From Amphritea atlantica (GTDB taxonomy: Bacteria > Pseudomonadota > Gammaproteobacteria > Pseudomonadales > Balneatricaceae), in NCBI RefSeq assembly GCF_018860855.1, contig NZ_JAHKQE010000001.1, positions 1 through 33,593 on the forward strand: 33,593 bases of DNA, written 5' to 3'. The translations under genes were made by a program, and so were the position numbers. Each line of letters opens with the position of its first letter. Position 1 is the first letter of the stretch. The notes under the pieces are model-generated. The model saw only the letters and a list, made by a program, of their open reading frames with translations, was not told where the DNA came from and ran no database searches. Shown one piece after another: positions 6,577 to 16,169 of the stretch.

Positions 6577-8247
6577 TTAGGCGATCTCTAAGCCAAGCAT
6601 TTCCCGTGCATGATCTCGCGAGGTTTCGGTTACATCGATACCGCCAAGCATTCGAGCAACTTCCCCCACACGCTGATCGATAGTCAAACGATCGATATGG
6701 GTGATGGTTTTGTTTTTCACGGTTTGCTTGCTAACGAAGAGGTGCTGATGTCCTTGAGAGGCCACCTGAGGTTGGTGAGTAACCACTAAGATTTGGTTAT
6801 TCTCGCCGAGTTGTCTAAGCAGTCGACCCACAACTTCAGCAATAGCACCGCCGATGCCGACATCTACTTCGTCGAAGATAAGCGTAGGGGTGCTGGATGA
6901 TTGCGCCGTAATCACTTGAATCGCTAATGATATCCTCGATAGCTCACCACCAGAGGCTATTTTGTTTAGCGGGCGAGGTGGTTGGCCAGCGTTGGTCGTA
7001 ATCAGAAACTCGACTTCTTCAAGGCCGTGGGCGTTGAGTTGGTCTTTCGCATAGGGCGTTAGACAGAGACTTAACTCAGCAGCGGTCATACCTAAACTAT
7101 GTAGTTGTTTATTAACTTCATTCTTAAGGCTTAAAGCCGCTTTATGCCGAGCTTTGCTGAGTTGTTTGGCGCTATTTATAAACGCTTGACGAGCCTGTTC
7201 GGTCTCCTGATGCAATGCTTCCAATGCCTGATCTGACATGCTCAGGCTTTCTAGCTCTTGCTGAATATCTTGCTGGAATTGTGGTAGTTGCTCGGGAGAG
7301 ATGCGGTGTTTGCGCGCTAGATCGAAAATGGTGCTAAGCCGCTCTTCAACGTTTGCCTGACGTGTCGGGTTAAGCTCAACCCGATCCATATAATGGCTGA
7401 TCTCTTGTGAAGCTTCTTCTATTTGAATCTGGGCGCTATTCAGCATCTCGATAGTCTGAGTTACCGACGGCGAAGTACCTTTCATTTTGCTCAGTAGATT
7501 CTGACACTGGTTGAGTAAGCTTAGGCAGCTAATCTCTTCGCCATCACTGGTGAGTAGAACGATTTGCTGGCCCGATTGTAGGATATCTTCAGCATTCGCC
7601 AGTCGGCTCTGTTCTTCAACCAGTTTTTCGTATTCACCTTCTCCTACGGCTAGCTGTTCCAGCTCTTCTGCTTGATAGCTTAATAATTGTAGGCGAGCGG
7701 TCTGCTCTTCATTCTGAGCCGACAGTTGATGCAATCGGTGATTAAGGCTGTGCCAATGACGGAATAGCTGACGGGTTTTGCTGGCTAATTCACCTTTACC
7801 GGAATAGGCATCAAGAAGGTGGCGGTGATGATCTTTTTTAAGTAAGCGTTGGTGTTCATGCTGACCATGGATTTCGATGAGATGCTCGCCAAGTTCTCGC
7901 ACTTTATTAATGGGGCAAGGACTGCCGTTAATATAGCTACGCGAACGCCCTTCGCTAGTGATAACGCGGCGTAAAATACACTCGCTATCATCGAGCTCTT
8001 GGTTTTTCAGCCACTCTTTAGCCGTGGGAATATTTGAAATATCAAAGCTGGCGATTATCTCCGCCCGTTCAGCGCCTTTGCGCACTGAGCCCATATCGGC
8101 GCGATCGCCAAGGGTTAGGCCGAGGGCGTCGAGCATGATCGATTTACCGGCCCCTGTTTCACCGCTGACAACGGTCATGCCGCTTTCCAGCTCTAGATCC
8201 AGTTGTTCGACGATGGCGTAGTTGCGAATATTAAGTTGAGTCAGCAT
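6577..8247 (-). CDS. recN: DNA repair protein RecN
   Basis: SMC-like ATPase used in double-strand break repair. The 556 residues begin [19 protein letters not shown], with Walker A GETGAGKS at 29-36. A long helical coiled-coil region with many Gln and Glu follows (about 150-360). The ABC signature [17 protein letters not shown], Walker [14 protein letters not shown] and THQPQVA are near the C-terminus. All motifs are intact and the length matches Escherichia coli RecN (553). It is convergent with fur and divergent from grpE. A perfect LexA box overlaps its promoter, so it should be SOS-induced as in other gammaproteobacteria. Confidence 0.97.
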   Translation of the reverse strand: MLTQLNIRNYAIVEQLDLELESGMTVVSGETGAGKSIMLDALGLTLGDRADMGSVRKGAERAEIIASFDISNIPTAKEWLKNQELDDSECILRRVITSEGRSRSYINGSPCPINKVRELGEHLIEIHGQHEHQRLLKKDHHRHLLDAYSGKGELASKTRQLFRHWHSLNHRLHQLSAQNEEQTARLQLLSYQAEELEQLAVGEGEYEKLVEEQSRLANAEDILQSGQQIVLLTSDGEEISCLSLLNQCQNLLSKMKGTSPSVTQTIEMLNSAQIQIEEASQEISHYMDRVELNPTRQANVEERLSTIFDLARKHRISPEQLPQFQQDIQQELESLSMSDQALEALHQETEQARQAFINSAKQLSKARHKAALSLKNEVNKQLHSLGMTAAELSLCLTPYAKDQLNAHGLEEVEFLITTNAGQPPRPLNKIASGGELSRISLAIQVITAQSSSTPTLIFDEVDVGIGGAIAEVVGRLLRQLGENNQILVVTHQPQVASQGHQHLFVSKQTVKNKTITHIDRLTIDQRVGEVARMLGGIDVTETSRDHAREMLGLEIA

Positions 8248-8257
8248 GGCCTCAAGC

Positions 8258-8292
8258 CTGTGTTTTTATACAGTGGTTAATATATAAGCCAA
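8258..8292 (-). promoter_or_regulatory. SOS (LexA) box overlapping the recN promoter
   Basis: On the minus strand CTGTATAAAAACACAG (8258-8273) fits CTGT-N8-ACAG exactly. TATAAA inside it (rc of 8265-8270) works as a -10, with TTGGCT (rc of 8287-8292) 16 bases upstream as the -35. LexA bound here would cover the -10 element. The box ends ten bases before the recN ATG. Confidence 0.88.
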
Positions 8293-8350
8293 TAATTACT
8301 TTAGCGCAATCAATAACTGCTGGTTTACTAAAAAAATCTAAAAATAACCA

Positions 8351-8378
8351 CTTGAATCCTGTTGGCTTAGCCCCATAT
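8351..8378 (+). promoter_or_regulatory. Sigma32-type heat-shock promoter of grpE
   Basis: CTTGAA at 8351 and CCCCATAT at 8371-8378 are separated by 14 bases. This is nearly the textbook sigma32 pattern (CTTGAAA and CCCCATNT, spacer 13-15). It stands 45 bases before the grpE ATG. Confidence 0.88.
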
Positions 8379-8423
8379 AAAAGCACAACAGAATATTCAC
8401 ATATCAGATGGTTGGAGAAAGTG

Positions 8424-9026
8424 ATGGCAGGCGAAGATAAGACTCAGGTTGAAGATCAGCAGCCGGACACAACAACTGAAGCGGTTGATGACTCCGTGGC
8501 GGCTGACGACACCGTTGAGCCGGTCACTGAAGGTGCGACAGCAGAGGTTGATGTGAACGCACTGCAACGTCAGTTGGCACAGGCTCAGGATCAGATTACT
8601 GAGCTAAAAGAACAGGAACTCCGGACCTTGGCTGAGATGCAGAATGTGCGTCGTCGGGCAGAGATGGATGTCGAGAAAGCGCATAAATTTGCGTTGGATA
8701 AATTTGCCAATGAATTGCTGCCGGTTGTTGACAGCTTGGAGCGGGCAATCGAAGCGTCCAATAGTGATGATGAAGCAGTGGTCGCCTTGCGCGAAGGCGT
8801 TGAGATGACGCTGAATATGTTCATCACCGGTTTGGGCAAGTTTAAAGTAGAGCAGCATAACCCTGTTGGCGAACCGTTCAGTGCGGAATTGCATCAGGCG
8901 ATGTCGATGGTGCCAAGCCCTGATGTACCGGCTAACCATGTCATCGCGGTGATGCAGAAAGGTTATACCTTGAATGGCCGCTTGATTCGTCCAGCGATGG
9001 TGATTGTTTCTAAAGGTGCTGAATAG
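8424..9026 (+). CDS. grpE: Nucleotide exchange factor GrpE
   Basis: Co-chaperone that releases ADP from DnaK. The ATG at 8424, preceded by GGAGAAAG, is chosen over a TTG 24 codons upstream, which lies inside the heat-shock promoter. The 200-residue product has an acidic disordered N-terminus (about 1-55), a long coiled-coil ([19 protein letters not shown], then [20 protein letters not shown]), the [11 protein letters not shown] four-helix region and a C-terminal beta domain ending VLQKGY-type [18 protein letters not shown]. Gene order grpE-dnaK-dnaJ in one orientation is standard for this clade. Confidence 0.97.
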   Translation: MAGEDKTQVEDQQPDTTTEAVDDSVAADDTVEPVTEGATAEVDVNALQRQLAQAQDQITELKEQELRTLAEMQNVRRRAEMDVEKAHKFALDKFANELLPVVDSLERAIEASNSDDEAVVALREGVEMTLNMFITGLGKFKVEQHNPVGEPFSAELHQAMSMVPSPDVPANHVIAVMQKGYTLNGRLIRPAMVIVSKGAE

Positions 9027-9032
9027 TCAGGC

Positions 9033-9060
9033 CTTGAAACTGATAAAAATGCACCAATAT
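9033..9060 (+). promoter_or_regulatory. Second sigma32-type promoter, upstream of dnaK
   Basis: A perfect CTTGAAA at 9033-9039 is followed after 13 bases by ACCAATAT at 9053-9060, matching six of eight positions of CCCCATNT. It lies just after the grpE stop, so dnaK can be heat-induced independently of grpE. A small GCCCG/CGGGC hairpin (9085-9100) would be in the dnaK leader. Confidence 0.7.
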
Positions 9061-9123
9061 AGCTAGTCAAGAAAAAAGAATTTCGCCCGCTAGATCGGGC
9101 ACAGAATGATTGGAGTGATTGAG

Positions 9124-11046
9124 ATGGGTAGAATTATTGGTATTGACCTGGGTACTACAAACTCATGCGTCGCAGTATTGGACGGTGATAAGCCACGGGT
9201 TATTGAAAACGCAGAGGGTGAGCGCACCACCCCGTCTATCATCGCTTATGCGGATGATGGTGAAATTTTGGTAGGTCAGCCGGCTAAACGTCAGGCAGTG
9301 ACTAACCCGAATAATACACTGTACGCGATCAAACGTTTGATCGGTCGTCGTTTTAAAGACGATGTGGTACAGAAAGATATTAAAATGGTGCCATACAAAA
9401 TTATCGAAGCTGACAACGGCGATGCTTGGGTTCAAGTAAACGATAAGAAAATGGCTGCACCACAGGTATCTGCAGAAATTCTGAAGAAGATGAAGAAAAC
9501 TGCTGAAGATTTCCTGGGTGAAGAAGTAACGGAAGCCGTTATTACGGTACCTGCTTACTTCAATGACTCTCAGCGTCAGGCAACTAAAGATGCCGGTAAG
9601 ATTGCGGGTCTGAATGTTAAACGTATCATCAACGAACCAACCGCTGCTGCACTGGCTTACGGTATGGACAAATCTAAAGGCGATAAAACTATCGCTGTAT
9701 ACGACTTGGGTGGCGGTACATTCGATATCTCTATTATCGAAATTGCAGAAGTTGATGGCGAGCACCAGTTTGAAGTGTTGGCGACTAACGGCGACACCTT
9801 CTTGGGTGGTGAAGATTTCGACTCACGCCTGATCGAATATCTGGCGGCTGAATTTAAGAAAGAGTCTGGTATCGATCTGTATAGTGATCCACTGGCACTG
9901 CAACGTCTGAAAGAGGGTGCTGAAAAAGCAAAAGTTGAGCTATCTTCTGCACAGAGTACTGACGTTAACTTGCCTTACATCACTGCGGATTCAACCGGTC
10001 CTAAGCACCTGAACGTTAAGATCAGCCGTGCGAAAATGGAATCACTGGTTGAAGCGCTGGTTGATCGTTCTCTTGAGCCTTGCCGTATGGCGCTGAAAGA
10101 TGCTGATCTTTCTGCTTCTGATATCGATGAAGTGATTTTGGTCGGTGGTCAGACCCGTATGCCTCTGGTACAGAAGAAAGTAACAGAATTCTTCGGTAAA
10201 GAAGCACGTAAAGATGTTAACCCTGATGAAGCGGTTGCGATTGGTGCATCTATTCAGGCTGCGGTACTGGCGGGTGATGTTAAAGACGTTCTCTTGCTGG
10301 ATGTTACCCCACTGAGCTTGGGTATCGAAACCATGGGTGGCGTTGCGACTCCGGTTATCGAGAAGAACACGACTATCCCAACTAAGAAGTCTCAGGTGTT
10401 CTCTACTGCTGAAGACAACCAGTCTGCTGTAACTATCCACGTTGTACAGGGTGAGCGTAAGCAAGCATCTGCCAATAAATCATTGGGTCGTTTTGACCTG
10501 GCCGATATTCCGCCAGCACCACGTGGTATGCCGCAGGTTGAAGTAACCTTCGATATCGATGCTAACGGTATTCTGAACGTGTCTGCAAAAGATAAAGCGA
10601 CCGGTAAAGAACAGTCTATCGTTATCAAAGCCTCTTCTGGTTTGAGCGATGAAGAAGTTGAACAAATGATTAGCGATGCTGAAGCGAATGCTGAAGCGGA
10701 TAAGAAGTTTGAAGAGATGAGCCAAGCCCGTAATCAGGGTGATGCGATGATTCACTCCGCTAAGAAAACCTTGGAAGATGCCGGTGATAAGGCAACTGAA
10801 GAGGAAAAAACAGCGATCAACGGTGCGATCGAAGCACTGGAAGGCGTGCTGAAAGAAGACGATAAAGAAGCTATCGAAACTAAAACAGCGGCACTGACTG
10901 AAGCGGTTTCTGCTCTGGCTCAGAAAATGTATGCTGAAGCGGCTCAACAGGCAGAAGGTCAAGAGGGCGAACAAGCTCAAGCTGAACCTGCTGATGATGC
11001 TGTAGATGCTGAGTTTGAAGAAGTTAAAGACGACGACAAAAAGTAA
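9124..11046 (+). CDS. dnaK: Molecular chaperone DnaK (Hsp70)
   Basis: Hsp70 chaperone that folds and disaggregates proteins with DnaJ and GrpE and controls sigma32 stability. Starting at the ATG at 9124 ([23 protein letters not shown] eight bases upstream) the protein is 640 residues, the usual size. The ATPase domain shows [27 protein letters not shown], the [10 protein letters not shown] phosphate loop and [11 protein letters not shown]. The linker [15 protein letters not shown] leads into the substrate-binding domain, then a helical lid and the [11 protein letters not shown] tail, in which the EEV motif contacts partners. An in-frame ATG at 9106 would add six residues and is less likely. 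Confidence 0.98.
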   Translation: MGRIIGIDLGTTNSCVAVLDGDKPRVIENAEGERTTPSIIAYADDGEILVGQPAKRQAVTNPNNTLYAIKRLIGRRFKDDVVQKDIKMVPYKIIEADNGDAWVQVNDKKMAAPQVSAEILKKMKKTAEDFLGEEVTEAVITVPAYFNDSQRQATKDAGKIAGLNVKRIINEPTAAALAYGMDKSKGDKTIAVYDLGGGTFDISIIEIAEVDGEHQFEVLATNGDTFLGGEDFDSRLIEYLAAEFKKESGIDLYSDPLALQRLKEGAEKAKVELSSAQSTDVNLPYITADSTGPKHLNVKISRAKMESLVEALVDRSLEPCRMALKDADLSASDIDEVILVGGQTRMPLVQKKVTEFFGKEARKDVNPDEAVAIGASIQAAVLAGDVKDVLLLDVTPLSLGIETMGGVATPVIEKNTTIPTKKSQVFSTAEDNQSAVTIHVVQGERKQASANKSLGRFDLADIPPAPRGMPQVEVTFDIDANGILNVSAKDKATGKEQSIVIKASSGLSDEEVEQMISDAEANAEADKKFEEMSQARNQGDAMIHSAKKTLEDAGDKATEEEKTAINGAIEALEGVLKEDDKEAIETKTAALTEAVSALAQKMYAEAAQQAEGQEGEQAQAEPADDAVDAEFEEVKDDDKK

Positions 11047-11074
11047 GTCGGATTTAATGAGTTAAGCTTAAATT

Positions 11075-11109
11075 GACAGCGCGGGCCGGTCCCGCGTTGT
11101 CCTGTTTTT
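11075..11109 (+). terminator. Hairpin between dnaK and dnaJ
   Basis: GACAGCGCGGG (11075-11085) pairs with CCCGCGTTGTC (11091-11101) with one G-U wobble and a five-base loop, followed by CTGTTTTTA. It may partially terminate and lower dnaJ relative to dnaK. No heat-shock promoter was seen after it, so dnaJ probably depends on read-through. Confidence 0.75.
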
Positions 11110-11157
11110 ATTCTGAGCTGATGTAAAGAATTAGTTAACCGGATTGCGATACCGATT

Positions 11158-12294
11158 ATGTCGAAGAAAGATTTTTATGATGTGTTAGGCGTTGATCGTG
11201 ACGCTTCTGACCGGGATATTAAAAAGGCCTTTCGTCGTATGGCGATGAAATATCACCCGGACCGTAATCCGGATGATAAGTCTGCCGAAGAGGCCTTTAA
11301 AGAGGTCAATGAGGCATACGAAGTCCTGTCCGATCAACAAAAGAAAGCAGCTTATGATCAGTATGGTCATGCTGGTGTTGACCAGAATGGTATGGGTGGT
11401 CAGGGCTTTGGCGGCGGTCAAGGTGGTTTCGGCGATATCTTTGGTGATGTGTTTGGCGATATCTTTGGCCAACAGGGTCACGGTGGTCGTCGTAGCCATG
11501 TTCAGCGTGGTGCCGATCTGCGTTACACCATGGATCTAAGCTTGGAAGAAGCGGTGCGTGGTTGCGAAAAAACCATCACCGTACCAACACTCGTTGCTTG
11601 TGAAGTGTGTGATGGTACTGGTGCTAAGCCAGGTACCAGCGCTAAAACCTGTGGCACCTGTGGTGGTATTGGCCAGGTACGGATGCAGCAGGGTTTCTTC
11701 TCTGTGCAGCAAACTTGCCCAACTTGTCATGGTGAAGGTCAGGTTGTTTCTGATCCTTGTACCAGTTGTCATGGCCAAGGTCGTAAGCAACAAACCAAAA
11801 AGCTATCCGTTAAAATCCCTGCTGGTGTTGATACCGGTGATCGCATTCGCCTTTCAGGTGAAGGTGAAGCGGGAGGTCACGGTGGTCCATCAGGCGATCT
11901 GTTCGTTCAGGTTAATGTTCGTGATCATGCTATCTTTGAGCGTGATGGCAAACATTTATACTGTGAAGTGCCGATCAGCTTTATCGATGCAGCGCTAGGT
12001 GGCGAGCTTGAAGTGCCTACCCTCGAATCTCGTGTTAAGCTGAAAATACCAGCGGAAACTCAGACAGGAAAATTATTCCGTCTGCGGGGCAAAGGTATTA
12101 AACCGGTACGAGGCGGTAGCGTCGGTGATCTGCTGGTTCGCGTGATTGTCGAAACGCCGGTGAATCTGAACAGCAAACAGAAAGAGTTGCTGAAGCAGTT
12201 TGAAACGGCGATGGATGAACGCCAAAAACACCATGGGCCTAAGAAGCATGGTTTTTTTGATAGCGTTAAGAAATTTTTTGAGGATATGACCTAA
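11158..12294 (+). CDS. dnaJ: Molecular chaperone DnaJ (Hsp40)
   Basis: Type I J-protein that delivers substrates to DnaK and stimulates its ATPase. The 378 residues contain the J-domain with His33-Pro34-Asp35, a Gly/Phe-rich linker (about 75-110, [20 protein letters not shown]), and four zinc-finger repeats [24 protein letters not shown] and CTSCHGQG. Two C-terminal beta-sandwich domains and a C-terminal dimerisation helix follow. All four CxxCxGxG modules are intact. The product is the normal full length and is the last gene of the chaperone cluster. Confidence 0.98.
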   Translation: MSKKDFYDVLGVDRDASDRDIKKAFRRMAMKYHPDRNPDDKSAEEAFKEVNEAYEVLSDQQKKAAYDQYGHAGVDQNGMGGQGFGGGQGGFGDIFGDVFGDIFGQQGHGGRRSHVQRGADLRYTMDLSLEEAVRGCEKTITVPTLVACEVCDGTGAKPGTSAKTCGTCGGIGQVRMQQGFFSVQQTCPTCHGEGQVVSDPCTSCHGQGRKQQTKKLSVKIPAGVDTGDRIRLSGEGEAGGHGGPSGDLFVQVNVRDHAIFERDGKHLYCEVPISFIDAALGGELEVPTLESRVKLKIPAETQTGKLFRLRGKGIKPVRGGSVGDLLVRVIVETPVNLNSKQKELLKQFETAMDERQKHHGPKKHGFFDSVKKFFEDMT

Positions 12295-12300
12295 TATCCC

Positions 12301-12330
12301 AAGGGGCTGCATTGCAGCCCCTTCGACTTT
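12301..12330 (+). terminator. Terminator after dnaJ
   Basis: AAGGGGCTGC and GCAGCCCCTT form a perfect 10-bp stem with an ATT loop (12301-12323), followed by a short T-run. It begins six bases after the dnaJ stop and ends before the cysE ribosome binding site TAGGAG. Confidence 0.85.
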
Positions 12331-12342
12331 TAGGAGTCTTAC

Positions 12343-13146
12343 ATGAGTGATTTTCCCACTCAACCGGATGAGTTATGGCAGCTGATTCAGCAAGAAGCGC
12401 GTGATGAAATGATCGTTGAGCCCTTTTTGGCGAGCTTTTTTCACAGCACCATTATCCGGCATAACAGCCTCTGTGAGGCGGTGAGTTACCTGTTAGCCAA
12501 TAAGTTGTCTGACGAGGTGATGGCTGCTATCACCCTGCGTGAGTTGATTGAAGAGGCGCTGAGTGGCGATCCCGAAATTCTCCAGTGTATCTGTAAAGAT
12601 ATTACCGCCGTGCGCATTCGTGATCCGGCGGTTTTTAGTTTTACGACTGTGCTGCTTTACCTAAAGGGCTTTCATGCTCTGCAAGCCTATCGTATCGCTC
12701 ATTGGATGTGGAAACAGGGACGTCACTTGATGGCGCTGTACATTCAGAGTCGTGTTAGTGAAGTCTTTCAGGTGGACATTCATCCTGCAGCACGAATCGG
12801 CTGTGGTGTGATGTTTGACCATGCAACCGGTATTGTCGTTGGGGAAACCTGCGTTATCGAAAACGATGTTTCTATTCTGCAGTCGGTCACCTTAGGGGGC
12901 ACGGGTAAAGAAACGGGAGATCGTCATCCTAAGATTCGCGAAGGGGTGATGATTGCCGCCGGTGCGAAGATCTTCGGTAATATCGAAGTCGGTGCGGGGG
13001 CTAAAGTGGGTGGTGGTTCTGTTGTGCTCGAAGATGTGCCGCCTCATACCACCGTGGTTGGTGTACCAGCAAAGATTGTTGGGCGTCCCGAATGTGAAAA
13101 ACCGGCTTTTGATATGGACCAGAGTGTCAGTCAAGCGAAAGGCTAA
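12343..13146 (+). CDS. cysE: Serine O-acetyltransferase CysE
   Basis: Makes O-acetylserine from serine and acetyl-CoA, the committed step of cysteine synthesis. The N-terminal helical domain (1-140) is followed by a left-handed beta-helix of hexapeptide repeats. The putative catalytic pair is Asp145 (QVDIHPAA) and His160 (FDHATGIVVGE), with the CoA loop TLGGTGKETGDRHPKI. The protein has 267 residues and ends SVSQAKG. It lacks the extended tail ending in Ile that Escherichia coli CysE inserts into CysK. TAGGAG lies 11 bases before the ATG. cysE next to dnaJ and dapB is not a classical operon, and the terminator ahead of it suggests separate control. Confidence 0.96.
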   Translation: MSDFPTQPDELWQLIQQEARDEMIVEPFLASFFHSTIIRHNSLCEAVSYLLANKLSDEVMAAITLRELIEEALSGDPEILQCICKDITAVRIRDPAVFSFTTVLLYLKGFHALQAYRIAHWMWKQGRHLMALYIQSRVSEVFQVDIHPAARIGCGVMFDHATGIVVGETCVIENDVSILQSVTLGGTGKETGDRHPKIREGVMIAAGAKIFGNIEVGAGAKVGGGSVVLEDVPPHTTVVGVPAKIVGRPECEKPAFDMDQSVSQAKG

Positions 13147-13170
13147 GGTTCATGAGGGGCAGAATGTTAA

Positions 13171-14004
<834 letters not shown>

Positions 14005-14027
14005 TATTTGTCATTAATGGCTTTTTT

Positions 14028-14053
14028 AAAAACCGCCAGTAGGCGGTTTTTTT
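14028..14053 (+). terminator. Terminator after dapB
   Basis: AAAAACCGCC (14028-14037), a four-base loop and GGCGG followed by seven T residues. A clear intrinsic terminator 24 bases after the dapB stop. Confidence 0.92.
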
Positions 14054-14172
14054 ATATCTAGTTATTGATGTTTTTTAAAAACATCCCATTATGGGGTTAA
14101 CAATAGCTCCTCTTTTAGGTGTTTTCATCTATATTCAATGGAGTTTCAGCTAATGGCTAATGGAGTAAACCG

Positions 14173-14562
14173 ATGTCTGCCGAGAAATTTCGGACTTTAA
14201 AAGAGATGGGATTTGATAACCCCCATGAAATTGAAAAATTCACCACCCGTACTGAAAATGATATCGATGTGCTTAAGGTTTATCTGCATCGTCATCAGGG
14301 TGATTGGATGACAAAAAGTAAAAAGTTTAAATTTAAGCGTAAGCATACTAATGTTTCTGTTGAAGGCGGTTTAGTGCCATACCGTGCCAGTACCGAGCCT
14401 TCTCCTTATTTTCTTCGGGCGATTGATGAGCTAGAGATGTTGGTTACTACCGAAAGAACTGTTAAGGATAAGAAACAGCATCTACTAGATGAGATCGAGC
14501 ATCTTGAAAAAGTGGTCTCTCGAAAGGTTGAAGACCTTCGCCGATTGGTTGAAGAGTTGTAA
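14173..14562 (+). CDS. DUF3461 family protein
   Basis: Small cytoplasmic protein of 129 residues. The pattern FRTLKEMGFDNPHEIEKF, then DIDVLKVYLHRHQGDW and a lysine-rich strand KSKKFKFKRK matches DUF3461 proteins of marine gammaproteobacteria as I remember them. The last 50 residues (from about 80) form a charged helix, probably a coiled coil, with LDEIEHLEKVVSRKVEDL. Function is unknown. It is a single-gene unit between two terminators. No Shine-Dalgarno sequence better than GGAG about 11 bases upstream is present. Confidence 0.85.
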   Translation: MSAEKFRTLKEMGFDNPHEIEKFTTRTENDIDVLKVYLHRHQGDWMTKSKKFKFKRKHTNVSVEGGLVPYRASTEPSPYFLRAIDELEMLVTTERTVKDKKQHLLDEIEHLEKVVSRKVEDLRRLVEEL

Positions 14563-14581
14563 GCTTAGTGATGTTTTAGAT

Positions 14582-14617
14582 AAGCGGCTGGTGAGTAATC
14601 ATCGGCCGCTTTTTTGT
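14582..14617 (+). terminator. Terminator after the DUF3461 gene
   Basis: GCGGCTGGTGA (14584-14594) pairs with TCATCGGCCGC (14599-14609) through two wobbles and a GTAA loop, then a seven-base T-run. Confidence 0.88.
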
Positions 14618-14674
14618 TTATAGCCTAGACTCAATGGCGTATTGATAGTGCATTAAAACAGCAGAGGTAGGGCG

Positions 14675-14986
14675 ATGTATAAATTGGCGTTCTTTGTTCC
14701 TGATGAGGCGTTGGAGGCCGTAAAACAGGCGGTGTTCATGAGCGGGGCTGGCCGCATAGGGCAGTATGAGTGTTGCTGTTGGCAGGTAAAGGGGATCGGT
14801 CAGTTTAGACCGCTTCCGGGCAGTCATCCTCATATTGGTCGCGTGAATACCTTAGAGCAGCTACCCGAATGGAGAGTCGAGTTAGTGTGTGAAGATCAGC
14901 TTATTGCTGCGGCGGTTGCTGCATTAAAGCAGGCTCATCCTTATGAAGAAGTTGCGTATGATGTCTGGCAGCTGGCTGATTTTTGA
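14675..14986 (+). CDS. YqfO/NIF3-like family protein
   Basis: A 103-residue protein matching the small stand-alone YqfO-type family (the insert domain of NIF3 proteins, structurally like CutA/PII). Landmarks are YKLAFFVPDEALEAVKQAVF, SGAGRIGQYECCCWQ, GQFRPLPGSHPHIG and the C-terminal HPYEEVAYDVWQL. The conserved HPYEE segment and cysteine-rich CCCW are family features. Related domains trimerise; ligand and role are not established. GAGG and AGGG precede the ATG. It is monocistronic and is followed by a long AT-rich gap. Confidence 0.85.
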   Translation: MYKLAFFVPDEALEAVKQAVFMSGAGRIGQYECCCWQVKGIGQFRPLPGSHPHIGRVNTLEQLPEWRVELVCEDQLIAAAVAALKQAHPYEEVAYDVWQLADF

Positions 14987-15260
14987 TCATGTTCATAACT
15001 AGATAAGTTATAAACATATCCTGTCGGTAAAGCTGTTAGTTAAGTATGGGTAACCGTTGCGGTAGTCGGTTAAGTTATTGTTTTAAAGCAGTTAAATTAT
15101 TGTGTGTTAAATTTGGGCAGGTTATTTATTAGGCTGTGAAAAGTGCTTAAAATTAGTCACAAAATCTGTGGATAACATTGTGGATTAAGCTTGGGTATCA
15201 TTGGGGTAAGGGGCCTAGGCCCCTTGCTTGCTGGGGTTTGCATTGTTGCTGTAATAATAC
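14987..15260. other. AT-rich non-coding gap with two DnaA-box-like sites
   Basis: No gene is visible here. TGTGGATAA at 15167-15175 is a perfect DnaA box (TTATCCACA on the minus strand), followed 12 bases later by TGTGGATTA (15179-15187), one mismatch. A weaker 7-of-9 match, TTATAAACA, is at 15008-15016. All else is AT-rich sequence without clear promoter pairs. See the separate entry for the palindrome at 15208. Confidence 0.45.
15208..15225. repeat. Perfect 18-bp palindrome near the marC 3' end
   Basis: AAGGGGCCTAGGCCCCTT is perfectly self-complementary. It lies 36 bases beyond the marC stop on the minus strand. Neither side has a T-run, so it would be a weak terminator or an RNA-stabilising hairpin. 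Confidence 0.55.
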
Positions 15261-15869
15261 TCAGTGGCCGATACGGGTCATAAAGCCGGTGATGCCGGTG
15301 AGCACTATTTCGGAGGCCATGGCAGCGAGAATCAAGCCGGTGATTTTACTGAGTATGTTAAGACCCGTTTTGCCCAACAGGCGTTCTAGCCGAGTGGCGA
15401 TATGGAGTAGCAAGAGTAATGAGATTAGCGCCAAAAACATGCCGGTGATGCCCAATATCATTTCAACGCCATGCAGCTCGGAACCGTAAACCAAGATGGC
15501 ACCAATGGTTGCTGGTCCAATAATCGTGGGTATTGCGAGTGGGACCACGGAGGTATCTTCACGAATAGTATCAGGCACCTGAGCGTTGGTGCGCACACCT
15601 TCTCGGACCAAGCTAATCGCCGATAGAAACAGCAGAATACCAGCACCAATACGGAATGAATCGATGGTGATACCAAGTAGTTCAAATAGGGGGGAGCCGA
15701 AGAAAAACAGAACCAGAGCAGCCAGTGTGGCTGCAAACACCGCTTTGTTTGCCGTGCTACGTCGTTCCGCAGCCGTGTCGCCTCGGGTCAACGACAGAAA
15801 CATAGAGACCACAAAGAAGGGGGCAAAAAGAACGAAGAATTTAATCCAAGTCGTGATTAATAGGGTCAT
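15261..15869 (-). CDS. MarC family integral membrane protein
   Basis: Inner-membrane protein of 202 residues from the MarC/UPF0056 (NAAT) family. About six transmembrane helices are visible, beginning LITTWIKFFVLFAPFFVVSMF. The conserved segments are FRIGAGILLFLSAISLV and the loop PLAIPTIIGPATIGAILVYG, whose P-x-I-x-GP core marks the family. The family was once linked to multiple antibiotic resistance, but that was withdrawn for MarC. Some members have been proposed as amino acid transporters. Function here is unassigned. The Pmp3-like gene lies upstream on the same strand, separated by a terminator. Confidence 0.92.
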   Translation of the reverse strand: MTLLITTWIKFFVLFAPFFVVSMFLSLTRGDTAAERRSTANKAVFAATLAALVLFFFGSPLFELLGITIDSFRIGAGILLFLSAISLVREGVRTNAQVPDTIREDTSVVPLAIPTIIGPATIGAILVYGSELHGVEMILGITGMFLALISLLLLLHIATRLERLLGKTGLNILSKITGLILAAMASEIVLTGITGFMTRIGH

Positions 15870-15905
15870 TAATAATTCTCATTATTTGCGTCATATAGAC
15901 GCTGT

Positions 15906-15931
15906 AAATAAAAAGCGGTTTTGTGAACCGC
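15906..15931 (-). terminator. Terminator after the Pmp3-like gene
   Basis: On the minus strand GCGGTT (rc of 15926-15931) pairs with AACCGC (rc of 15915-15920) around a five-base loop, and TTTTTATTT follows. It separates the small membrane protein gene from marC. Confidence 0.85.
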
Positions 15932-15981
15932 CATTTATTACTGTCACCGCTGCTCTGATATCGTCCAAGAACAGAGTGTCA

Positions 15982-16143
15982 TTATTTTAGCACCAGCCAG
16001 AGGGCGTGCAGAATACCTGGGATATAGAAAATCAAACAGAGCACGATATTAAGGACTAATGCTAGACCGACACCGGCTTTCATAAAAACCGCAACGGGAG
16101 GAAGTAAAATCGCGAGAATGATAAGAATTAATTTGTTATCCAT
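15982..16143 (-). CDS. Pmp3/YqaE family small membrane protein
   Basis: A 53-residue protein, read directly from the minus strand. It begins MDNKLILIILAILLPPVAVF, then MKAGVGLALVLNIVLCLIFY and IPGILHALWLVLK. Two hydrophobic helices separated by a short KAG turn, the LPPVAVF motif and the IPGxxHALW end identify the Pmp3/YqaE (UPF0057) family. These are tiny membrane proteins often induced by osmotic, salt or cold stress; yeast Pmp3 affects membrane potential. Purine-rich AAAGAG lies about eight bases before the ATG. It ends in its own terminator. Confidence 0.92.
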   Translation of the reverse strand: MDNKLILIILAILLPPVAVFMKAGVGLALVLNIVLCLIFYIPGILHALWLVLK

Positions 16144-16169
16144 AATGTGCTCTTTTTATTTTGGGTTAT

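Noticed and set aside
9163-9765. 200-codon minus-strand frame opposite dnaK
   Set aside because: Long antisense frames are common opposite highly biased genes; the dnaK frame is complete and unambiguous.
14987-15260. Replication origin
   Set aside because: Two DnaA boxes are not enough. There is no AT-rich 13-mer array and neither dnaA, dnaN nor gidA is nearby.
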